Positions 1 to 10,152 of a stretch of DNA of 64,000 nucleotides are shown piece by piece. A program made the position numbers and the translations under genes. Each line of letters starts with the position of its first letter. The stretch's first letter is position 1. The notes beneath the pieces were generated by a model, which saw only the letters and a list, made by a program, of their open reading frames with translations, was not told the origin of the DNA and did not search any database. This DNA is from Pomphorhynchus laevis (taxonomy: Eukaryota > Acanthocephala > Palaeacanthocephala > Echinorhynchida > Pomphorhynchidae), in contig WNNJ02002049.1 of the NCBI GenBank assembly GCA_012934845.2, forward strand, positions 62,001 to 126,000. The letters run 5' to 3'.

Positions 1-213
1 TATCCTTGAAACTAAAGATCAACTTATTTATTTTAATAAAATTTATTTCATTTTAAATTTAATATTAAATATAATTCGTATAAGAACGAAATAAAAAATC
101 GGTGTGTGGTGGATTCAAATTGCGAATAATAGTTACCGCCCACACCAAAAACACATTAATTAGGTAATTTTGTGTATATGCCAAATATAAACCAGCATTT
201 CGGCGACAAGGAA

Positions 214-790
214 TCAGCAGAAGCAGTAAAATGCAAAAGTTTTAGAATGCTCAATAGGGGATGAACAGAAACCAACAGGCAGGGGAAATCCATTTTTCCT
301 CATAAGAAACCTTAAGTTAGAAATTTTGTAAACGGTTTTCAAAGCTTCGATATCCTTATCCTCTAAATGCAGAGAAAGATTGTTTACGAGGGGAACCTTG
401 ATGCACACCTGCAATAGAGTAGAACCGACGCGCATCAAAGTCGTCTTCATAAAAGAATCACTTGGTGTACAACAGTATCTCCACCCTGTTAACAATTCTC
501 GCAAACAACCCTTGGGACATGAGAGAGGAGATAACAAAGGGAATAGAGATGCGGTAAAATGCAGCAGAAAAGTCAAGGAAAACAGCCACAGCAAGTTGAT
601 GACTATTCTCCTGATAAAACTGATGCACTTGACCTACAGCGGAATGGACCGAGCGACTTTTGACGCCCCCATGGAAACTCGGTGAGATTAAATTACGCCT
701 GTTTAGATTGTCGCGGATTTTAAGCGCAAGCGCTTTTTCGTAAATCGACACGAGATAATTTTGACCAATCGAAAGACATGAACTCTACAA
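214..790 (-). mobile_element. Family B LINE remnant: RT piece followed by ORF1 piece
   Basis: Reading on the minus strand, about 790-400 encodes reverse transcriptase fingers/palm: a block ending HQLAVAVFLDFSAAFYRIS, then VISSLMSQGLFARIVNRVE. This matches the better copies at 5.5-6.9 kb and 47.5-48.4 kb. From about 395 down to 214 the sequence instead resembles the family's ORF1 (DKDIEALKTVYKISNLRFL; compare ADLKSCFKISSFRNS near 50.75 kb). RT therefore lies upstream of ORF1 here, the reverse of the element's order, so two fragments are joined. The RT reading frame is lost before the join. The remnant is dead; its exact ends are uncertain. Confidence 0.65.
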
Positions 791-904
791 TGTATTTTTA
801 CGTTCATTTACCCAGTAGCATAAAAACAGAATTTTGTTCAACACGGTGAAAATTCACCCTTCAAAGGTGAAAGTTTCATTCGTCACAGCAGACCTGGATA
901 AAAA

Positions 905-1430
905 ATACTCTGAATACTTTTCCACCAACCTAACCATCTGTCGTCGGTCATAAAGAGAGCAGGTTTATGTGCGCCTTTGGTGCACCTTGGCTATATCGGG
1001 ACTAGTCTTATTTTCTAGAATACGTCCCTTAGAGCAAAGGCAAAAAATTTTAAGCCCCTAATGTTGATACTACCGTCCATTGTGCGCTGTGATTGGGATC
1101 TCAGATGTGTAGCAGACCCTAAGGGATCAATCAGAGGATGACGCATTGATGTGAACTTTCAGGATCTGATTCCACTACAGATTATAAGAAAATGGTGAAA
1201 ATATAATCTTTGAAGAAACGTAAATTTGTTTATTTCTAAGCAAAAACTAAAATCTCTTAAGCACCTTATGTTGAGACTACCGTCCATTGTGCGCTGTGAT
1301 TGGGACGTCATGTATGTGCATACCCTGAGTGAACTAATCGGAATATGACGAGTTGATGTGAACTTGCGTGATCTGATCCCACCACAGATTGGAAGATGGT
1401 GAAAAATAATCCTTGAAAGCACGTAAATTT
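905..1430 (+). mobile_element. Family B 3' UTR remnant with a duplicated end
   Basis: The stretch around 955-1050 (gtgcgcctttggtgcacctt, then acgtcccttagagcaaagg) aligns by eye with the family B 3' UTR seen on the plus strand at 12.87-12.95 kb and 21.36-21.42 kb. The end segment is present twice: about 1045-1240 and again about 1245-1440, each with a ctaccgtccattgtgcgctg core and ending in acgtaaatttgttt. No coding potential is visible. It may be a divergent subfamily with a duplicated tail. Confidence 0.5.
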
Positions 1431-1790
1431 GTTTTATTTCATTTTCTGATGTTAACCATTTCTTCCTTAACTGTACATTTATACATTAACCAAATCTTAT
1501 TATTATGTGCGTGCATGCGCAACATTAAACTTTCCATAGTTTCATCGACATGCGTATTTGATACACGTTCCATTGCATCACAACAACGTGCTCATCGACT
1601 ATATTTTCAATAAACTTATCAAATTTCTATCGTAACCGATCTTCAACATGCACATCATATTTTCTTATGTCCATACAATGAAAATAATCGTTCACATGAA
1701 TCAAATATGAACTAAATGCTTCGTCAATTATGCATATTAAATATATTCGAGCATATTAAATAAATTAAGATTTTTTAAATTACAGAACCA
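1430..1790. other. AT-rich stretch, nothing recognised
   Basis: No repeat or protein similarity is visible here. The short open frames are what AT-rich DNA gives by chance. Confidence 0.5.
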
Positions 1791-4700
1791 TCGTCAAAGA
1801 GAAAAACAAACTAAGTTAAAGATAATACATCAGCAACTCTACCTTAACCATAAATGCTTAAGTCTACGTCTTCTCTGCAACATTGTAACATCATCAGGTC
1901 CATAAGGATCTGATCCCCCAGCAGCACAAGCGCGCCACCCTCCAACTGAACCATTCGGGATCCCTCACCTCCTTAGAATCCAGTCATACGGACTATGGTC
2001 GGTAATCTCGATATGAGAAACTTGAGAAACATTAGTCTTTGCTCTGGGGGACGTCCTTTAGAGAAGAACACTAATCCTGAGATATTTCAAGTACCTTAAA
2101 TGCGTACTTAGGTTTTTCCATTTAATGACAAATGCTGGGCCCGTTTCAGAGCCCACCTAGCTCTCTTCAAGATAGTTTAAATCTATCTAAGTCAGCTTTC
2201 GCCGACCAGTTCACCGTAACGGTGAACTCCAGATATTTTACTCGACTCGTGAATATAGCGAGTGGTTGAGGCTGCAAAATGGAGGAGTATGCAGAGAGTG
2301 ATAGTCTCTTAAGTTTCTTTTTTGTTGCAAGGGCGCCATGAAAGACTATCACCTAAGATTTTTTAAAATTTAGAATAAGATGGGATGGGGATAACTGATC
2401 TTTTAATCTTGAAAAAACTCGGCTGATGTCCAAGAATACATCTTTGCACCTGCTTCCTGAAAGCAGGGATGTGGTATCATCAGCATATCCCACAAGATGT
2501 TGATCGCGTTTGAAAGCTTTTAAGAAAACAATGAAGCTAGCAAGATTTAAGATAGAAGATAGTGGGGAATCTTGAGGCACACCTGTAATAGGGTAGAACT
2601 GATGTGCATCAGGGTTGTCTCCATAGTAGAACCGCTTGGTTTACAGCAATATCTCCATGTTAACAATTCTCGCATGCAGCCCGAGGGACCTGAGAGAGGA
2701 GATAACGAAGGGAATGGATATGCAGTAAAATGCAGCAGAAAAGTCGAGAAACACAGCCACAGTAAGCTGATGATAGTTATCCTGACGAAACTGGTGCACT
2801 TTACCTATTGCTGAATGAATCGAGCGCCCTTTGACAAACCAATGAAAACCTGGTGGGATTAAATTACGCCTACTTAAATGGTCGCGGATTCTACGCGCAA
2901 GCACTTTTTCGTATATGAATATGAGGGAATTTTGAATCGAAATGGGCTGAAGGTCTTTGGGACATGAAACCGATTTTTCTTTGGTAAAAATATACGTCGA
3001 CTACAATTGATGACGACTACATCGGATGGTGAGGCTAAAAGCACCGTGACGGCCACTTATCTTCTTTGATCGGGTGCCAAAAGCTGACAAACTCGAGAAG
3101 AGAGTGGAGCGACGGATTTGGAGGTGCCCGGAAGCGTGCCCCATGAGTTAAGAATATCCGTAACAGATAAGTCCCTGCTTCTGAAGTCACCCCAAGGTGG
3201 GATTAATTGGGGTAGAAAGCGTGGCTTCAAATTATGTAGGGCTAATGACTTATCCAAAACTCTATCAAGGCCTATTCTACCAATCCAACCCAATGTCCTC
3301 CCTCGCCAGCAGACAAATTTCTCCTTCTTGAATATCTTCCAGAAGGAACCCTGAGAGGGACTAAGACGACCAATACTCATCATGTATCTACTCATATGGA
3401 GCCTATATCTAGAACTCCAGTATTCATTCGAGATAACTTGCCTGAAGGAAGCAGAGATATTGGGAAGATGTTACATTTTTTCTAGGATCTTGATTTTTGT
3501 TGGAGTGGAATTGTAAATGCGACCTCTATAGGTATTCGAAATGATCCCGGTAGCTTGTGAAGAGAAGTAAGAATCAAATTCGGTCAAACTCTGATTCCCT
3601 ATTCTGTGAAGAGTTAGATAGCTGCCTGAAAGAAAACCACTATGATAGGATCAAAGTGAAACCTTCTTCTAAGCAACGTATCTCCTTCGAGCCGCCAGTA
3701 TATTAGGTCATGAGAGTTGGTCAATTGTTGAAGTGACTGCTCAGTAAGATGGGTTTTAATAATCACATCCTATGTAGCAGTAATATGTCGAGGAGTGAAT
3801 TTGTTGTAGAGCAATGAAAGGTGGTAGTTGGTGGTTTGTGTATAAGATAGTCGTTCCTGGCTTTGCGAAGTTCTGCATTAATCCAACGACCAGTTCTGTC
3901 GTTGAAGTCACCGAGTAACATATCATATGTGCTACCTAAAATTCAGTCCTGGAGGTCATGTTTTTGTAAATTTCACCTGGCCGTATGTAGACATTGGCTA
4001 TGCTAATGCGTTTACCGTTCTTAACAAGTGATACAACTAAACAAGAAAGGGCTGGACAAGAGTAGTTCAGTAAGATAGATGACTTCAAAAGGCATTTCAC
4101 TAAGGTTAAAATACCTTTAGAAGAAGAGGAGTGTGGAGGGGTTATGTACGAAATAAAGTGGATGGTTATGTACTTTGGGATAAATCGAGTAATATCCTGG
4201 GGAGGCGGATAATCCGCATCTCCTGAAGGACCATAACATCAGCATCTCTACCGGATAGAAGCCTTAGGGTGGAAGCACCTTCCGAATTTCTTGTGAAGAA
4301 TATTCAGTGAAGGCTTATGTATACTTCCCATTGCGTTAGTGATACCGGACTGGGACGCCTACCACCTAGTCGGAATCAAAGGAGGATAGATAGCCCTTTC
4401 CGCAGCCGATCACGTCATGTGAAGTCACTTGCCCATGCGCCCAATCTTCATCTCCCTATGAGGTGGCCGCCAATTTCCATAATTGATTTTTTCTCTCCAG
4501 CTTCAGAGCAGCTAAGCTCTGTGACGAACAAGCCCTCTTCTTCAATTTAAACTTTTTCTGGTAGTGGTCTTGGAGGTTGAAGTAGAGTGCAAAATCTTAT
4601 TGAACTTAAACACCAGACACTGAATCATCCCTTCCATCTGAGCCTTAGCAGCTTGATGCTTGGCATCAATGAGTTTAAGGATATCTGTGTCGGTCAATTT

Positions 4701-5538
4701 GTTGTTAGATGTATTTTGCGACGTACATGCATCCGCGAAGTTTGCAGGTTTTATTTGAGTGACACAGTGTCTCCTCTTGCATGCTTTGAAAACGCTACAT
4801 TTGCGGGACCATGCAGTGTGTCCCCCTCCCGCAATTTGATCAATGTAAACTCTTGGTGCATCTCCCTGAGTGCTCTTTAGGATTCCCACATACACCACAA
4901 GTACGTTGGAGACTACAGCCAGATTCCCAGTACCCACATTGATGGCATCTGTTGCAATTGTGAATGTCAATAAATCAGTGTCGATTAGTAAAAATGATAA
5001 ATTATGCACCATAAAGGGGTTACATGCTTATTTGTTGAGGCATAAAAACTCGTCTACTGACGTATGACAAAATGCCACCGGAATAGGGTGGCTATTTTCC
5101 CCTATGATGATATATATGTTCTTAACATGATATTCTCCTTCAAGGGCAATAATATGCATAAGAAAGAAATGATTGAATGTTGGAAATTTTTAGACTTGCT
5201 TGTATTGGTCTAAACAAGATCAAACCTGAATCCGTAAGGTTCTTTTTGAAGTAGTCCAAGTATTCATTTGCCAAACCAGAGGAGCAGAATAATATTCTGA
5301 TGCTTGTTTATACTGCTTCGAGAATTTTCTCAGAAACGTGTCAAATAATTTGTCTTTCAAATGGCTTCTGTAAATCAATACAGATAAGGTTCGCCAGTTT
5401 TGGCACATGGGAAAGCTCCCCGATATTGATAGAGTCGAAATTGGAAGGCAAAACTGCACTTACCTTGAGTTTAGCATTTGTGTTCTCAGAAATTTGCATT
5501 TTCTAGAGTTTCTTTGATGTCCCGATGTTGCTTGTCAT
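1790..5538 (-). mobile_element. Family B jockey/R1-like LINE, near full length, decayed
   Basis: All parts of the element are present in order on the minus strand. ORF1 starts at an ATG ending at 5538 (ATGACAAGCAACATC). The ORF2 APE endonuclease lies around 4310-3400, with the CPALSCLVVSL and NVYIRPGEI blocks. A linker follows (112-residue open frame at 3395-3057), then RT at about 2950-2350 (TVAVFLDFSAAFYCIS, LVGYADDTTSLLSG) and a 3' UTR to about 1790. ORF2 is broken by several stops and frameshifts. The second active-site aspartate is kept (YADD). The 5' end abuts the 3' tail of the next copy at 5539, giving a head-to-tail arrangement. The order ORF1, APE, RT without RNase H suggests the jockey/R1 groups; the clade is not certain. 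Confidence 0.75.
4542..5538 (-). pseudogene. Family B ORF1 (gag-like, zinc-knuckle) remnant
   Basis: The 156-residue open frame at 5012-4542 covers the C-terminal half, including WSRKCSVFKACKRRHC, which corresponds to the cysteine-rich, zinc-knuckle region better kept at 8.55-8.65 kb. The tail TNNKLTDTDILKLIDAKHQA precedes the ORF2 start. The N-terminal third down from 5538 is broken within a few codons of the ATG. ORF1 proteins of jockey/R1 LINEs bind the element RNA and form the RNP; that role is inferred from the family. Confidence 0.55.
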
Positions 5539-5789
5539 TAAATAAATAATGATTTACTTAAACAAAATTAGTACATGGGGATATAAGTGTTATTAAAAAG
5601 AAAAAGAAAACAGACGTGTCAGATATTCTTCGTATTTCGTTCTGTTTAGTCCTTCAACTTATGGCATCAGGTTCGGTGGGTTCTAAGCAATCCGGTCAAT
5701 CCAACACACCGTCATCCGACTAAACATCCAGGTCTTTCACCCCCCGAAGAGTCCAATCGAGGCGGACTATGCTGGGTAAACGAGAGACA

Positions 5790-6850
5790 AGAGCTTGAGA
5801 AACCTTAGACTTTGCTCAGGGGAACGTTCCCTAGAAACGAAGACTAATCCCGAGATATCCCAAGTGCCCCAGAGGTACACCTGGTTTTTCCCTTCCAATG
5901 ACAAATGCTGGGCCCGTTTCAGGACCCACCTAGCTCTCTTCAGGGTACATTTAAGTCTATCCAGGTCAGCTTTCGCCGATCAGTTCACCGTAACGGTAAA
6001 CCCCACGTATTTTACTCGACTCGTGAAGACAGGAATGGGCTGATTAGACAAAATGGAGGAGAGGGCAGAGAGTGCTAATCTCTAAAGTTTTGCTTTGTTT
6101 GCCGGGGCGGCATGAAAGACCACCACCTGTGAATTGGCGGAGTTTAAAATATGATTGAACCGGGTTAACTGGTTATTTAATCTTAAAAAGAATCGGCTGA
6201 TGTCCGAGCCTACGCCTTTGCGCCTGCGTCCAGAGAACAGGGATGTGGTATCAATAGCGTATGCCACTAGACGTTGTTCGCGGTGAAATATTTAAAAGAC
6301 TTCAATGGAAGCAGCAAAAAACAAGATAGGAGAAAGAGGTGATTCTTGGGGAACACCTGTAATAGGGTAGAAATGACGTGCATCAGGGTCGTCTTCATAA
6401 AAGAATCGCTTGGTGTACAACAGTATATCCACACAGTTAACAATTCTCGCAGGCAACCCAAGGGACCTGAGAGAAAAGATTATAAAGGGGATGGAGATAC
6501 GGTCAAATGCATCAGAAAGGTCAAGGAAAAAGCAAGTTGATGACAAATCTCCTGACAGAACTGATGCACTTCACATATAGCTAAATGGACCGAGCGACCT
6601 TTGACGAGCCCATGAAAACCTGATGGGATTAAATTTCGCCTACTTAAATCATCGCAGATTTTACGAGCAAGCGCTTTCTCGTAAATCAACACTAGGGAAT
6701 TTTGAATCAAAATGGGCCGCAGGTCTTTAAGTCAAGATACCGGATTTTTCTTTGGAATAAAAACACGTCTACTAATGTTAATGCTGGCCACATCGGAAGG
6801 GGTGGCTAAAAGCATTGTGACGGCTACTTATCTTCTTTGTTCGGCTGTCG
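5790..6850 (-). pseudogene. Family B reverse transcriptase remnant
   Basis: Minus-strand blocks in order: SGFHGLVKGRSVHLAICEVH (6710-6480 frame), FFLDLSDAFDRISIPF, SLRSLGLPARIVN, ITGVPQESPLSPILFFAASI (6546-6292), then the active-site region, which reads VAYAIDTTSLFSGRR where YADDTTSLFSG is expected. The catalytic YADD is therefore lost. About three frame changes separate the blocks. Confidence 0.7.
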
Positions 6851-7535
6851 AATGCTGACAGACACGAGCAGAGAGTAGAGCGACGGATTTGCAGGTGCCC
6901 GGAAGCGGCTCCAGGAGTTGAGAATATCTTAGACAGATAGATCTCTACTCCTAAAGTATCCCCAAGGCGAGATTAATTGAGATGATTGAGTAGCTCCATA
7001 ATTATGTAGGGATAGTAACTCCTCCAAAATATTATCAAGACCTATTTTACAAATTTAACCCAGGGCTCTATCCTTCCAACAGACAAACTTCTCCTTCTTG
7101 AATATTTTCCAGAAGGAAGACTTTGCTGAATTAAGGGAAGCACTGCTTGCACTATCCTTACCTAGTTGGAACCTATAGTTAGTACTTTAATATTCTTTCG
7201 AGAGAACTTGCCTGGCAGAAGCAGAGAGATTGGAAAGACGAAGCATATATGCTAAGGTCTTGAATTTTGTCCGAGTGGGACTGTAGATACGACCTTTATA
7301 GGTTGTCGAAAGCATCTCGGTAGTTTACGAAGCGAGGTAGGAATTAAATTCGGTTAGACCGTTATTCCCAATTCGGGGGGCAGCGTTGGATAGCTGCCCG
7401 AAAGAAAGCCACTCTGGTAGGATCAAAGTGGAATCTCCTTCGAAACAGCGTATCCTCTTCTATCCACCAGCGAATCAAGTCATGAAATGTGGATAGATGT
7501 TGTCGCGACTGCTTCGTACAGTAGGGTTTCAACAA

Positions 7536-8050
7536 CTACCTCTCATGGAGCAGTAATAAGTCGAGGAGTGAATTCGTTGATGTGCAATGAAAGGTGGTGG
7601 ACGGTGGTTTGTCAATAAGATAACCGTTGCTGACTCTACGGAGTGCTGCATTAATCCAACGACCAGTTGTGTCGTTGACGTCTCCAAGTAGTATGTCATA
7701 GCCGCTATCAATAATCCTAACCAGGAGGTCACAGTTCTTGGGAATCTCACCTGGACGGATGTAGACATTGACTAGACTGAGACGTTTACCACTCTTACAT
7801 AGTGAAACTACTAAACAAGAAAGGGCTGGTCTTAAGATTAAGAGGAATGAGGCGGGGTTATGTACGGAGTATAGTAGGAACAAATGTGCTTAGGGATGAA
7901 TCGAGTAATGTCCTGGGGGAGACGGATAGACCGCGTATCCAGAAGGACTATAGCATCTTCATCTCTATCAGATAGAAGTCTAAGGTCAGAAGCTCCTCCC
8001 GAATTCCACTGAAGGATATTCAGTGAAAAACGCTCACGAGTCCTCTGCAT
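7536..8050 (-). pseudogene. Family B ORF2 N-terminus, APE endonuclease remnant
   Basis: Two overlapping frames (8050-7838 and 7883-7536) carry the AP-endonuclease-like start: LNILQWNSGGASDLRLL, then IVLLDTRSIRL where other copies have the metal-binding glutamate (LQETRSIRL at 49.6 kb), so the active site looks altered. Next come SCLVVSLCKSGKRLSLVNVY and LLGDVNDTTGRWI, where LGDFN is expected. The enzyme nicks the target DNA to prime reverse transcription. Length and motif order agree with the intact copy at 48756-49667. Confidence 0.7.
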
Positions 8051-8416
8051 TGTGTTGGTCAGCTGGTCATTCCTAGACAGAGCTAGGGGCGGAAAGGTTT
8101 CCCTTTTCAGTTACCAACTCCGTCCTGGGCGAGCACTTGCCCACGAGCAGTGTCTTCATATCCCATTAAGGCGCCTATTTTACCCTTTAACATTTTCCAA
8201 TCTTTATGGGGGAACGGCGTTTGCCGAGGTCCCCGTTTTTTGATTCTGGAACTGCAAATTATTTCGGTATTTTAGGACGAGTATAAAAGACCGAAACTAT
8301 GGCGGCTATCATATCCTCCATCCTCTTGATGGCGGATTGCATCTTAATATCGGTGTTTACGAAAAATGTCACTGTCGGACATTCTAGCGGCCATGTCGGA
8401 ATATGATTCCATTTTC

Positions 8417-8821
8417 TTAGCTGCACCTGTATGGCGAACGAGTTTCTATATTCTTTAAAGACCGCGTACATTTACGTGACCATCTTGGATAGATCCCACC
8501 ACAATTAGAACATAAGAATGGAGACACGCATTTATCTCCAGATACCAGGCTATGGCAAGGGGTAATACCACATACCCCACACGTTTTCGTGCGAGAAGAT
8601 TTAGAGGCCCAGTGCCCCCATCCATGGCACTGCGGGCATGTTAGGTCTTCCGAATTCAGGATAGAGAAGCGCAAGTTATACCCTAGAATTGGGTTGAAAT
8701 TCGATTTAGTTAAAATTTCAGCTTGCTCATTTGAGGCAGAACAAAATCTGATTGGAAGGCAAAATCCACTTCTCACTGACTGATCTAAAATTGGTAACTT
8801 TAAATACTGACTTCGAAGCAT
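8417..8821 (-). pseudogene. Family B ORF1 zinc-knuckle domain
   Basis: This is a 134-residue open frame. It shows serial cysteine/histidine clusters: CPQCHGWGHWASKSSRTKTC, then CGVCGITPCH, then CSNCGGIYPRWSRKC. Such CCHC-type knuckles are typical of gag-like ORF1 proteins in jockey and R1 group LINEs, where they contact RNA. It is the clearest knuckle region in the window. Upstream of it (toward 9322) the frame is lost. Confidence 0.7.
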
Positions 8822-9322
8822 CTATATCTTTCTCTTTTAACTGTGAGTGAAGGTTAGTAATTTTAATTTAAGCAAGAATGGGTTTGGAATGAATGTAACC
8901 CATTTGTTTTCGATTTTATTTAAAGAAAGTCATGTATTCTTTTAATATATCAGCAGTTAAAAAAGAGATCTGAAACTCCGACTCATAAAACTTAACAGAA
9001 TTAAACATATTCTATTGGTGTATTTGTGAGCAAACGGTCTGAGAAAAACTTCGAATAAATTATGCCTTTTAACAGGCTGTGTCAGTGTTATAACAATCAA
9101 ATTTTTGAGTTTAGGGATTGGGGGAGTACCCCCGCACCTTGTAAATTATCAGAAGCAACAACACTAATCTGATTATCGGGATTGGCAGAAGAAATCATCT
9201 TTTTACCTGCTAGGTTGTCGATTTTGCTTGAATTTTTGCTTGAAAAATTTATATCGTTTAATCCTCAGAAACTAACTTTACTGCACATGATGCGAAAAAT
9301 CGCTTTTTTTCTTGCTTGTCAT

Positions 9323-10152
9323 TAATAATAAGGAATTTCTTAAATAACTTAACAAATCAAATCAGCTAACTGAGTCTACGTATTTAATATAATTATAAAA
9401 TAAACAAAACATAATAATGCTAAATCAAATTTTAATAATTAAATAATAAAAATAACTACAAAAGACAATAATAAAAACCACTAAAAATAACTAAAAAAGA
9501 CAGTTGAAAAACAACAGTTCAAGATAGATACTGAAAATCAAAATGTTTAGTCTTCATGAAATTGTCACGGCCTCAGGTTCAGCAATATCTGAGCCCTCCA
9601 GCCAATCCAACACGCCGCTCTCCGACTGAACCAGCCGGGGTCTTTCACCCCCCCCTCGAAGAGTCCAATCGAGGTGGACTATGCTTGGTAATCGCGAGAA
9701 GAGGAGCTTGAGAAACCTTAGTCTTTGCTCTAAGGGAACGTCCTCTTGAAAAGAAGACTAATCACGAGATAGCCCAAGTACCCCGGAGGCGCACTTGAGT
9801 TTTTCCATTTAATGACAGATGCTAAGCTCGTTTCAGGGCCCACCCAGCTCTCTTCAGAATACGTTTGAGTATATCTAGGTCAGATTTCGCTGACCAGTTC
9901 ACCTTTATGGTGAACCCTAGGTATTTTACTCGACTTGTGAAGGTATGGAGTGGTTGATTAGTCAATATGGAAGAAAGAGCTGAGATTGCAAGTCTATTTA
10001 ATTTGTTTCTTTGTTGCAGGATCACCATGAAAAACAACCACCTCCGATTTGGAGGAGTTTAAAATAAGATTGGATGTGAGTAACTGATATTTTAATCTTA
10101 AAAAGAAACAGCTGATGTCAGAGATTACATCTTTGCACTTGCGTTCAGGAAA
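9323..10152 (-). mobile_element. Family B LINE, 5'-truncated 3' part
   Basis: It contains the C-terminal end of ORF2 (VKYLGFTIKVNWSAKSDLDI, frame 10037-9822), the conserved 3' UTR with the cctcgaagagtccaatcgag block, and a tail ending aagaaattccttattatta on the minus strand. The tail runs directly into the ORF1 ATG at 9322. The tail carries about 150 extra bases (roughly 9365-9500) absent from the copy at 13.13-13.2 kb. The 5' break, around 10152, is inside RT and abuts the broken 3' end of the family A copy. Confidence 0.72.

Larger units (their letters stand above)
5539..9322 (-). mobile_element. Family B LINE, near full length, middle copy of a tandem array
   Basis: Minus-strand element of about 3.8 kb. 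ORF1 begins at an ATG ending at 9322 (ATGACAAGCAAGAAAAAAAG). The zinc-knuckle region is at 8820-8417. ORF2 starts at 8050 (MQRTRERFSLNILQWNSGG), with the endonuclease to about 7130, RT to about 5790 and a 3' UTR that ends at 5539. The last bases (cattatttattta on the minus strand) are followed immediately by the ORF1 ATG of the copy at 1790-5538. At its own 5' end the ORF1 ATG directly follows the tail of the copy at 9323-10152. Stops and frameshifts break every domain. Confidence 0.78.

Noticed and set aside
1-10152. Telomere end
   Set aside because: The array resembles telomeric LINE arrays, but no simple telomeric repeat such as TTAGG or TTAGGG runs is present, and unrelated elements follow on the right.
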